Part shown: in pieces, positions 1-5,138 of the stretch | Numbering within the stretch: the stretch's first letter is position 1 | Layout: each line of letters starts with the position of its first letter | Assembly: GCA_964571225.1 (NCBI GenBank) | Contig: CAZNBB010000179.1 | Location: forward strand, 1 to 6,085 | Source of the DNA: DATFML01 sp964571225 | GTDB lineage: Bacteria > Pseudomonadota > Gammaproteobacteria > DATFLG01 | Direction: 5' to 3' | Length of the DNA stretch: 6,085 nt | Notes under the pieces: model-generated | What the model was told of the DNA's origin: nothing | Seen by the model: only the letters and a program-made list of their open reading frames with translations | Databases searched by the model: none | Position numbers and translations under genes: made by a program

Positions 1-44
1 ACATCGTCCGCTTCGAAGACATCTACGATCGCTGTTCCCAGTAA
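1..44 (+). CDS. C-terminal end of an unidentified upstream gene (partial)
   Basis: The frame whose codons start at position 3 reads through the window edge and ends at a TAA at 42-44. It gives the tail IVRFEDIYDRCSQ. This is a plausible charged C-terminus and lies on the same strand as everything downstream. Thirteen full codons are too few to name a family, and the frame could be open by chance. About 300 bases of repeat-rich non-coding DNA separate it from rmlA, so it is probably not part of the rhamnose operon's tight overlap chain. Confidence 0.4.
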   Translation, partial: IVRFEDIYDRCSQ

Positions 45-91
45 TGTCGCTCTGCGAGTCGGGGACGAACCCCGTGTGGTTCCCAATGGTT

Positions 92-105
92 CCTGGAGCA
101 CCAGG
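92..105. repeat. Small inverted repeat
   Basis: CCTGG (92-96) and CCAGG (101-105) are perfect complements around a 4-base loop, AGCA. It lies about 50 bases after the putative stop of the upstream gene, with no T-tract after it, so it is not a classical intrinsic terminator. It may be part of a degenerate interspersed repeat, or chance. Confidence 0.4.
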
Positions 106-122
106 CGTCCCTGCGCGGACTG

Positions 123-140
123 CGACCGAATCTTCGGTCG
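123..140. repeat. 8-base inverted repeat, possible terminator or repeat remnant
   Basis: CGACCGAA (123-130) and TTCGGTCG (133-140) are perfect complements around two central bases. A transcript would form a 7-pair stem closed by a 4-base loop. No run of T follows on either strand, so intrinsic termination is doubtful. The position, about 80 bases past the upstream stop codon, would still suit a 3'-end-stabilising hairpin. Confidence 0.5.
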
Positions 141-149
141 GTTGCATCC

Positions 150-178
150 GTAGGTTGGGCCGCCCTTGTAGGTTGGGC
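150..178. repeat. 11-base direct repeat overlapping the first REP-like element
   Basis: GTAGGTTGGGC occurs at 150-160 and again at 168-178, starts 18 bases apart. The second copy is the left arm of the REP-like hairpin at 172-198. The first lacks its partner arm, so it looks like a remnant of a second, truncated REP copy or a slippage duplication. Confidence 0.6.
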
Positions 179-198
179 TGAGCGCAGCGAAGCCCAAC
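172..198. repeat. REP-like palindromic element 1
   Basis: GTTGGGCT (172-179) pairs perfectly with AGCCCAAC (191-198) around the 11-base loop GAGCGCAGCGA. Flanking bases (TAG before, AACC after) resemble the usual edges of this element. From memory, palindromes of the form GGTTGGGCT-GAGCG-...-AGCCCAAC are scattered in many copies through intergenic regions of GC-rich gammaproteobacterial genomes. They behave like REP sequences moved by TnpA-REP (RAYT) transposases. No transposase gene is in the window. Confidence 0.75.
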
Positions 199-292
199 AA
201 CCAACATTTGGAAACCGCAACGCGGATTCACAATGGCGAGGCCCGACAACCGTCGACCTGACCATCGAAAAAAGGCCCCGACGCACCCGTTG

Positions 293-319
293 GTCGGGCT
301 GAGCGTTACAAAGCCCGAC
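293..319. repeat. REP-like palindromic element 2
   Basis: GTCGGGCT (293-300) pairs perfectly with AGCCCGAC (312-319) around the 11-base loop GAGCGTTACAA. Stem length, loop length and the GAGCG start of the loop match the element at 172-198. The third stem pair is C-G (295/317) where element 1 has T-A (174/196), a compensatory change. The hairpin ends only 31 bases before the rmlA start codon, so it would sit in the leader if transcription starts upstream of it. Confidence 0.75.
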
Positions 320-327
320 AGGCACCG

Positions 328-350
328 CAGAGGCACCCCAGAGGCAACCC
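328..350 (+). promoter_or_regulatory. Tandem repeat carrying the rmlA ribosome-binding site
   Basis: CAGAGGCACCC (328-338) is followed directly by CAGAGGCAACCC (339-350), a near-perfect head-to-tail duplication. It abuts the rmlA ATG at 351. The second copy places AGAGG (340-344) six bases before the ATG, a sensible Shine-Dalgarno spacing. The first copy is an identical purine core 11 bases farther out. A weaker third echo, CAGGCACCG (319-327), precedes them. Confidence 0.65.
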
Positions 351-1232
351 ATGAAAGGCATCGTTCTCGCAGGCGGATCAGGTACGCGGCTCTACCCGGT
401 GACCCGGGGGGTGAGCAAGCAGCTGCTGCCGGTGTACGACAAGCCGATGATCTACTACCCGCTGTCCACCCTGATGCTGGCGGGCATCCGGGAGATCCTG
501 GTGATCTCCACCCCGGAGGATCTGCCCGGCTTCCAGCGCCTGCTGGGCTCGGGCGAGCAGTGGGGCCTGGAGTTCAGCTACGCCGAGCAGCCCGAGCCGC
601 GGGGGCTGGCCGATGCGTTCATCGTCGGCCGGGAGTTCGTAGCCGGCCAGCCCAGCTGCCTGGTGCTGGGCGACAACGTATTCTACGGCCAGGGCCTGAG
701 CGGCGCCCTGCAGCGGGCGGCGGCGCGCACCGATGGGGCCACCGTGTTCGCCTACTGGGTGAACGATCCGGAGCGTTATGGTGTGGTGGAGTTCGGCCCG
801 GACAAACGCCCGACGCGCATCGTGGAAAAGCCCAAGGTGGCGCCGTCCCACTTCGCGGTCACCGGGCTGTATTTCTACGACAGCCAGGTGAGCGACCTCG
901 CCCGGGATCTGAAACCGTCGGCCCGCGGGGAGTTGGAGATCACCGACATCAATCAGATCTATCTGGATCAGGGCCGGCTGGAGGTGGAGAAGCTGGGCCG
1001 CGGCACCGCCTGGCTGGATACCGGTACCCACGAGTCCCTCCAGCAGGCCGGCAACTTCATCGAAGCCATCGAAGCGCGCCAGGGTCTGAAGGTCGCCTGC
1101 CTGGAGGAGATCGCCTACCGCATGGGCTACATCAGCGCCGCACAGGTGGAGGCGTTGGCCGCCCCGCTGTCCAAGAACGGCTACGGCAGCTACCTGCTGC
1201 GGATGCTGCGCGAGGACGGAGACTGGGAATGA
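351..1232 (+). CDS. rfbA: Glucose-1-phosphate thymidylyltransferase (RmlA/RfbA)
   Basis: First enzyme of dTDP-L-rhamnose synthesis: it joins glucose-1-phosphate and dTTP to give dTDP-glucose and pyrophosphate, in the cytoplasm. The 293 residues match the family length. The nucleotidyltransferase signature GGSGTRLYP lies at residues 8-16, followed by SKQLLPVYDKP (22-32) with the conserved Lys23. LVLGDN (104-109) holds the metal-binding Asp108, EKP is at 159-161, GELEITD at 193-199 and WLDTGTH at 221-227. The strong likeness to the enterobacterial protein along its whole length makes the short-form RmlA call secure. The ATG at 351 begins the canonical MKGIVLAGG and has AGAGG six bases upstream. 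Its TGA (1230-1232) overlaps the rfbC ATG (1229-1231), so the two are probably translationally coupled. In this family dTDP-rhamnose is usually a feedback inhibitor. Confidence 0.97.
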   Translation: MKGIVLAGGSGTRLYPVTRGVSKQLLPVYDKPMIYYPLSTLMLAGIREILVISTPEDLPGFQRLLGSGEQWGLEFSYAEQPEPRGLADAFIVGREFVAGQPSCLVLGDNVFYGQGLSGALQRAAARTDGATVFAYWVNDPERYGVVEFGPDKRPTRIVEKPKVAPSHFAVTGLYFYDSQVSDLARDLKPSARGELEITDINQIYLDQGRLEVEKLGRGTAWLDTGTHESLQQAGNFIEAIEARQGLKVACLEEIAYRMGYISAAQVEALAAPLSKNGYGSYLLRMLREDGDWE

Positions 1233-1786
1233 AGTTCACGCCCGCCGACATTCCCGACGTGGTGTTGATCGAGCCTCGGGTGTTCGGGGACGAGCGTGGC
1301 TTCTTCATGGAGACCTACCACCAGGGCAAGTTCGCCGAGGCCGGCATCACCGCCCGCTTCGTGCAGGACAACCATTCGCGTTCCGGTGCCGGCGTGCTGC
1401 GGGGTCTGCACTACCAGTTGCAGCATCCCCAGGGCAAGCTGGTGCGGGTGACGCAAGGTGAAGTGTTCGACGTGGCGGTGGACATCCGGCGCGGCTCGCC
1501 GACCTTCGGGCGCTGGGTGGGCTATGTGCTGTCGGCGGACAACAAGCGTCAGCTCTATGTGCCGCCTGGATTCGCCCACGGCTTCTGCACCCTGAGCGAC
1601 ACGGTGGACTTCCTGTACAAGTGCACGGATCTGTATCACCCCGAGGACGAGCAGGGCATCGCCTGGGACGACCCGGATCTGGCCATAGCCTGGCCCGACA
1701 TGGACTTCGTGCTGTCGGACAAGGACCGCACCTACCCACGCCTGCGGGATGCCGAGCCCGAGCGCCTGCCGGAGTACCGGCCGTGA
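1229..1786 (+). CDS. rfbC: dTDP-4-dehydrorhamnose 3,5-epimerase (RmlC/RfbC)
   Basis: Third pathway step: it epimerises dTDP-4-keto-6-deoxyglucose at C3 and C5 to dTDP-4-keto-L-rhamnose. The 185-residue cupin protein has the usual length. Seen in sequence: FGDERGFFMETY (19-30), NHSRSGAGVLRGLHYQ (48-63) containing the catalytic-base candidate His61, VFDVAVDIRRGSPTFG (79-94), VPPGFAHGF (111-119), and Tyr130 in YKCTDLY, the likely proton donor. The same frame is open back to 233, but the ATG at 1229 starts the family-typical MKFT..DIPDV.LIEP. It has GGAG at 1218-1221, seven bases upstream, and overlaps the rfbA stop as ATGA. The upstream extension is only the shadow frame of rfbA. The end overlaps the rfbD start by four bases (GTGA). 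Confidence 0.97.
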   Translation: MKFTPADIPDVVLIEPRVFGDERGFFMETYHQGKFAEAGITARFVQDNHSRSGAGVLRGLHYQLQHPQGKLVRVTQGEVFDVAVDIRRGSPTFGRWVGYVLSADNKRQLYVPPGFAHGFCTLSDTVDFLYKCTDLYHPEDEQGIAWDDPDLAIAWPDMDFVLSDKDRTYPRLRDAEPERLPEYRP

Positions 1787-2655
1787 AGGTGGCGGTCACC
1801 GGCGCCGGCGGGCAGTTGGGCACCGACCTGGTCCGGACGCTGCGCGAGGCGGGCCATAGGGTGGCCGCCTTCGACCGGGCGGCCCTGGACATCGGCGCCG
1901 CCGAGCAGGTCCGCTCGACCCTGGCGGCCGAGGCGCCCGACTGGGTGGTGAACTGCGCCGCCTACACCAACGTGGACGGCGCCGAGTCCGACGCCGACAC
2001 GGCCTTCGCGATCAACCGGGACGGTGCCGCCCACGTGGCCGCCGCCGCGGCGGCCTGCGGTGCCCGTCTGCTTCATGTATCCACCGATTACATCTTCGAC
2101 GGGGACCGTTCGCGGCCCTGGCAGGAGACCGACCCGGCCAGCCCCCTGGGCGTGTACGGCCAGTCCAAATGGGCCGGCGAGGAGGCGGTGCGGGCCGCAC
2201 TGCCCCAGGCAGTCATCCTGCGCACCGCCTGGGTGTACGGGGCCCACGGCAGGAATTTCGTGAAGACCATTCTGCGGCTGGCCGCCGAGCGGGACAGCCT
2301 GTCGGTGATCGACGACCAGGTGGGCTGCCCGAGTTGGACCCGGGACATCTGCACGGCGATAGCGGCCCTCATGGCTGCCGGTGCCGAAGGCACCTACCAC
2401 TTCACCAACGAAGGCGTCGCCTCCTGGTACGATTTTGCGGCGGCTATCGTGGAAGAGGGGCGGGCGCTGGGTTTCGAGCTGCGGGCCCGGGTGCAGCCCA
2501 TCCCCACCGAAGACTACCCCCTGCCGGCCCCGCGGCCGGCCTACTCGGTGTTGAGCAAGCGCAAGATCCGGCCCCTGCTGGCCGGCCCCATTCCCCATTG
2601 GCGCGCCAGCCTGCGCGCCATGCTCGAGGAGCTGAAGGCATGCGCCGACTGCTAG
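1783..2655 (+). CDS. rfbD: dTDP-4-dehydrorhamnose reductase (RmlD/RfbD)
   Basis: Last step of the pathway: NAD(P)H-dependent reduction of dTDP-4-keto-L-rhamnose to dTDP-L-rhamnose. The 290-residue protein is an extended short-chain dehydrogenase. The Rossmann motif GAGGQLG is at residues 7-13, NCAAYTNVDGAE at 57-68, STDYIFDG at 100-107 with the catalytic Thr101, and the YGQSK Tyr125/Lys129 pair follows. RTAWVYG (147-153) and VGCPSWTRD (180-188) are also typical. The start is a GTG at 1783. It overlaps the rfbC TGA in a GTGA junction, has GGAG at 1771-1774 eight bases upstream and gives the family's expected N-terminus. An in-frame ATG at 1621 would add 54 residues out of the rfbC shadow frame. 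A run of six alanines (86-91) reflects high GC content. Confidence 0.96.
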   Translation: MKVAVTGAGGQLGTDLVRTLREAGHRVAAFDRAALDIGAAEQVRSTLAAEAPDWVVNCAAYTNVDGAESDADTAFAINRDGAAHVAAAAAACGARLLHVSTDYIFDGDRSRPWQETDPASPLGVYGQSKWAGEEAVRAALPQAVILRTAWVYGAHGRNFVKTILRLAAERDSLSVIDDQVGCPSWTRDICTAIAALMAAGAEGTYHFTNEGVASWYDFAAAIVEEGRALGFELRARVQPIPTEDYPLPAPRPAYSVLSKRKIRPLLAGPIPHWRASLRAMLEELKACADC

Positions 2656-3695
2656 TGACCGGCGGTGCCGGTTTCATCGGATCCAACTTCGTGCGCTACT
2701 GGCTGCAGGCCCATCCCGAGGACCGGCTGGTGAACCTGGACGCCCTGACCTATGCGGGCAACCTGGAGAACCTGAAGGACGTGGAGGACCATCCGTCCTA
2801 CCGGTTCGTGCACGGCGACATCGGCAACGGCCCGCACCTGGCCGAGCTGTTCGCCGCAGAGCACATCGACACGGTGGTCAACTTCGCCGCCGAGTCCCAT
2901 GTGGACCGTTCCATCCTGGGACCGGAGGCGTTCATCCGCACCAATGTGCACGGCACCTTCGCTCTCCTGGAAGCGGCCCGCCAGGCCTGGGGCACCGGCG
3001 CGGACGACTGCCGCTTTCTGCATGTGTCCACCGACGAGGTGTACGGCACCCTCGACGCCGACGACGCGCCGTTCACGGAAAACAGCCAGTACGCGCCCAA
3101 CAGCCCGTACTCGGCGTCCAAGGCCTCTTCCGACCATCTGGTACGGGCCTACCATCACACCTACGGCCTGCCGACCCTGACCACCAACTGCTCCAACAAC
3201 TACGGTCCTTACCAGTTCCCCGAGAAGCTCATTCCCCTGGTGATCCTCAATGCCCTGGAAGGCAAGCCGATACCGGTGTACGGGGACGGCCAGAACGTGC
3301 GGGACTGGCTGTATGTGGAGGATCATTGCCGGGGCATCGACGCCGTGCTGGCCGGCGGCCGCCTGGGCGAGGTGTACAACATCGGCGGTGGCAACGAATG
3401 GACCAACCTGGACATCGTCCGGCGGGTCTGCGACCGCCTCGACGAGCTGGCCCCGGCGGCCCAGCCCCACCGGGAGCTGATCGAATTCGTCCGGGACCGC
3501 CCGGGCCACGACCGGCGCTATGCCATCGACGCCTCCAAGCTGCGCCTGGAATGCGGCTGGGAGCCCCTGCACCAGTTCGAGCAGGGCATCGAGAAGACCC
3601 TGGCCTGGTACCTGGAGCAGAGCGAATGGTGCACCCGGGTGCGCAGCGGGGTCTACCAGGACTACTACCGCCTGCAGTACGGGGCCGGCGCCTGA
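2640..3695 (+). CDS. rfbB: dTDP-glucose 4,6-dehydratase (RmlB/RfbB)
   Basis: Second pathway step: NAD+-dependent conversion of dTDP-glucose to dTDP-4-keto-6-deoxyglucose. The 351 residues match the family. Motifs in order: GGAGFIG (8-14) for NAD binding, LDALTYAGNLENL (33-45), NFAAESHVDRSI (81-92), the catalytic TDE triad in STDEVYG (Thr131, Asp132, Glu133), YSASK with Tyr157 and Lys161, TTNCSNNYGPYQFPEKLIP (181-199) and VRDRPGHDRRYAID (284-297). The ATG at 2640 lies inside the end of rfbD, a 16-base overlap, with GAGGAG at 2626-2631 eight bases upstream. This start gives the normal MRRLLVTGGAGFIG N-terminus. It is the last gene of the overlapping chain. Having rfbB at the 3' end is unusual, since it most often leads rml operons. 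Confidence 0.97.
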   Translation: MRRLLVTGGAGFIGSNFVRYWLQAHPEDRLVNLDALTYAGNLENLKDVEDHPSYRFVHGDIGNGPHLAELFAAEHIDTVVNFAAESHVDRSILGPEAFIRTNVHGTFALLEAARQAWGTGADDCRFLHVSTDEVYGTLDADDAPFTENSQYAPNSPYSASKASSDHLVRAYHHTYGLPTLTTNCSNNYGPYQFPEKLIPLVILNALEGKPIPVYGDGQNVRDWLYVEDHCRGIDAVLAGGRLGEVYNIGGGNEWTNLDIVRRVCDRLDELAPAAQPHRELIEFVRDRPGHDRRYAIDASKLRLECGWEPLHQFEQGIEKTLAWYLEQSEWCTRVRSGVYQDYYRLQYGAGA

Positions 3696-3731
3696 GCCGA
3701 CCGGGCGAGGCGGGGCGGGGCAGGAAGGAAC

Positions 3732-3747
3732 GGGCACCGTCCTTGCA
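3732..3747 (+). promoter_or_regulatory. Candidate sigma-54 (RpoN) -24/-12 promoter
   Basis: The sequence GGGCACCGTCCTTGCA fits the RpoN consensus TGGCAC-N5-TTGCA. The GG of the -24 element (3733-3734) and the GC of the -12 element (3745-3746) are separated by exactly ten bases, as the factor requires. The core matches are GGCAC and TTGCA. The first base is G rather than T, and the base after CAC is C rather than the favoured G. Transcription would begin near 3758, giving a leader of about 96 bases before the dehydrogenase ATG. A TAGAAT at 3755-3760 could be a sigma-70 -10 box, but no -35 box lies at the right distance. A sigma-54 promoter also needs an activator protein and its binding sites, which I cannot identify. 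Confidence 0.55.
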
Positions 3748-3778
3748 AGGTCTGTAGAATACCCCCAGCCGAAGCGCT

Positions 3779-3793
3779 CCCCGGGACCCGGGG
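3779..3793 (+). promoter_or_regulatory. Strong GC hairpin in the predicted leader of the dehydrogenase operon
   Basis: CCCCGGG (3779-3785) and CCCGGGG (3787-3793) form a perfect inverted repeat around A3786. As RNA this gives six G-C pairs closed by a three-base loop. No U-run follows, so it is not a standard terminator. It sits about 20 bases after the predicted sigma-54 start site and 60 bases before the ATG. It could stabilise the 5' end of the message, pause polymerase or be a protein-binding palindrome. In such GC-rich DNA, chance cannot be excluded. Confidence 0.4.
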
Positions 3794-3853
3794 CGGCCGG
3801 ATTGGGCCTGGAGACTGCGGGAAACAGAAGCCGAAAATGCGGGAGCAACAACG

Positions 3854-5134
3854 ATGAAGACGGTTGCCGTAGTGGGGCTGGGCTATGTGGGTCTGCCGCT
3901 GGCAGTGGCGTTCGCCAAGCATTGGCCCACCATCGGGTATGACCTGAGCGCCAAGAAGATCGATCTGTTCCGGGCCGGGTGCGATCCCACCGGCGAGGTG
4001 GGCGAAACGGAGCTTAAGGCCGCCACCGGCCTGGAGCTGACCGCCGACCCGGCGGACATCGCCCGGGCCGACTACGTGGTGGTGGCGGTGCCCACCCCCA
4101 TCGACGAGGTGCGCCGCCCCGACTTCACGCCCCTGGAAGGGGCCAGCAAGATCGTCGGCCAGAACATGAAGCGCGGCGCCATCGTGATCTTCGAGTCCAC
4201 GGTCTATCCGGGCGCCACCGAAGAGATCTGCGTGCCGCTGCTCGAAAAGTATTCACGCCTGGTGTGGAAGGAGGACTTTCACATCGGCTACTCCCCCGAG
4301 CGCATCAACCCCGGCGACCACGAGCATCGCCTGCACAACATCGTCAAGGTGGTCTCCGGCGACGACGACGCCACCCTGGAAGAAGTGGCCCGCCTGTACG
4401 AGTCGGTGGTGGAAGTGGGCGTGCACCGGGCCAGTTCCATTGCCGTGGCCGAGGCGGCCAAGGTCATCGAGAACACTCAGCGGGACCTGAACATCGCGCT
4501 GATGAACGAGCTGGCGCTGATCTTCCACAAGATCGGCATCGACACCAGCGAAGTGCTGGCCGCCGCCGGCACCAAGTGGAATTTCCTGCCCTTCCGGCCC
4601 GGCCTGGTGGGCGGCCACTGCATCGGCGTGGACCCCTACTACCTGACCTTCAAGGCCGAGAAGCTGGGCTACCACCCCCAGGTGATTCTGGGCGGGCGGC
4701 GCATCAACGACGGCATGGGCAAGTACATTGCCGATCAGACCGTCAAGCAGATGATCAACAAGGGCTCCTGCGTCAAGGGCGCCAAGGTCACGGTGCTGGG
4801 GCTGACCTTCAAGGAGAACTGCCCGGACCTGCGCAACTCGCGGGTCATCGACGTCATCAACGAGCTGAAATCCTACGGTGTGGACGTGGCCGTGCACGAT
4901 CCCATGGCCGATCCCGCGGAAGCCCATGAGGAATACGGCGTCGACCTGACGCCTCGGGACCGGTTGCCCAAGGCCGATGCCCTGGTGCTGGCGGTGGCCC
5001 ACCGGGAGTTCGTGGAGCAGAGCGCCGCGGATTTCGCCGCCCTGCTGAAACCCGATGCCAGCGTCATGGACGTCAAGGCGGTACTCGACCGGGACGCGTT
5101 CGCAGCGGCCGGAATTGATCTTTGGAGACTCTAA
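3854..5134 (+). CDS. tviB: Nucleotide-sugar 6-dehydrogenase, TviB/WbpO type
   Basis: NAD+-dependent four-electron oxidation of the C6 hydroxyl of a UDP-sugar to a carboxylate, in the cytoplasm. The 426 residues fit the UDP-glucose/UDP-ManNAc dehydrogenase superfamily. Seen: GLGYVGLP (8-15) for NAD, VAVPTPID (78-85), ESTVYPG (114-120), GYSPERINPGD (145-155), AAKVIENTQRDLNIALMNE (201-219) with Lys203, the catalytic-cysteine motif GGHCIGVDPYYL (253-264, Cys256), and LGLTFKENCPDLRNSR (315-330). The NTQRDLNIALMNEL stretch points to the branch acting on UDP-GlcNAc or UDP-GalNAc (TviB, WbpO, WbpA) rather than classic UDP-glucose dehydrogenases. Substrate choice cannot be fixed from sequence, so the symbol is a family label. 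The ATG has GGGAG at 3841-3845, eight bases upstream. Its TAA is four bases before the epimerase ATG. Confidence 0.93.
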   Translation: MKTVAVVGLGYVGLPLAVAFAKHWPTIGYDLSAKKIDLFRAGCDPTGEVGETELKAATGLELTADPADIARADYVVVAVPTPIDEVRRPDFTPLEGASKIVGQNMKRGAIVIFESTVYPGATEEICVPLLEKYSRLVWKEDFHIGYSPERINPGDHEHRLHNIVKVVSGDDDATLEEVARLYESVVEVGVHRASSIAVAEAAKVIENTQRDLNIALMNELALIFHKIGIDTSEVLAAAGTKWNFLPFRPGLVGGHCIGVDPYYLTFKAEKLGYHPQVILGGRRINDGMGKYIADQTVKQMINKGSCVKGAKVTVLGLTFKENCPDLRNSRVIDVINELKSYGVDVAVHDPMADPAEAHEEYGVDLTPRDRLPKADALVLAVAHREFVEQSAADFAALLKPDASVMDVKAVLDRDAFAAAGIDLWRL

Positions 5135-5138
5135 GAAG

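Larger units (their letters stand above)
45..350. other. Repeat-rich intergenic region upstream of rmlA
   Basis: No convincing gene lies in these 306 bases. The open frames that cross it are made of REP-derived sequence or are extensions of real genes. It holds, in order, a small hairpin (92-105), a second hairpin (123-140), an 11-base direct repeat (150-160 and 168-178), a REP-like hairpin (172-198), three same-orientation copies of the arm CCCGAC (242-247, 277-282, 314-319), a second REP-like hairpin (293-319) and a tandem repeat carrying the rmlA ribosome-binding site (328-350). The promoter of the rml operon should lie here or farther upstream, but I found no convincing -35/-10 pair. No ops/JUMPstart core (GGCGGTAG) is visible. 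Confidence 0.7.

Noticed and set aside
208..234. Possible sigma-70 promoter TTGGAA (208-213) with CACAAT (229-234)
   Set aside because: The spacer is only 15 bases and the -10 matches at 4 of 6 positions. This is too weak to annotate in a repeat-rich spacer.
23..361. Minus-strand 112-codon frame across the upstream spacer
   Set aside because: The peptide is largely the translation of the REP-like elements (for example the CNAQPDQRV stretch) and resembles no family. It covers the rmlA leader and start codon.
233..1228. Long in-frame upstream extension of rfbC (517 codons from an ATG at 233)
   Set aside because: The first 332 codons give a low-complexity, Gly/Pro/Arg-rich peptide that is the +1-frame shadow of rfbA. 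The real RmlC fold starts at 1229 with its own ribosome-binding site.
2041..2054. Perfect palindrome GCCGCCGCGGCGGC inside rfbD
   Set aside because: It falls in an alanine-run coding stretch of GCC/GCG codons and is explained by high GC content and codon use.
3696..3731. Intrinsic terminator after rfbB
   Set aside because: The sequence is G-rich on one strand, with no convincing stem and no T-tract, so read-through from the rml operon into the dehydrogenase genes remains possible.
3755..3760. TAGAAT as a sigma-70 -10 box upstream of the dehydrogenase
   Set aside because: The bases at the proper -35 distance (GGGCAC, 3732-3737) do not resemble TTGACA. The same stretch fits a sigma-54 element far better.
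2652..3851. Minus-strand 399-codon frame opposite rfbB
   Set aside because: It is a codon-bias shadow, typical of GC-rich genes. It is Val/Gly/His-rich with no recognisable motif, and lies entirely opposite a secure dTDP-glucose dehydratase.
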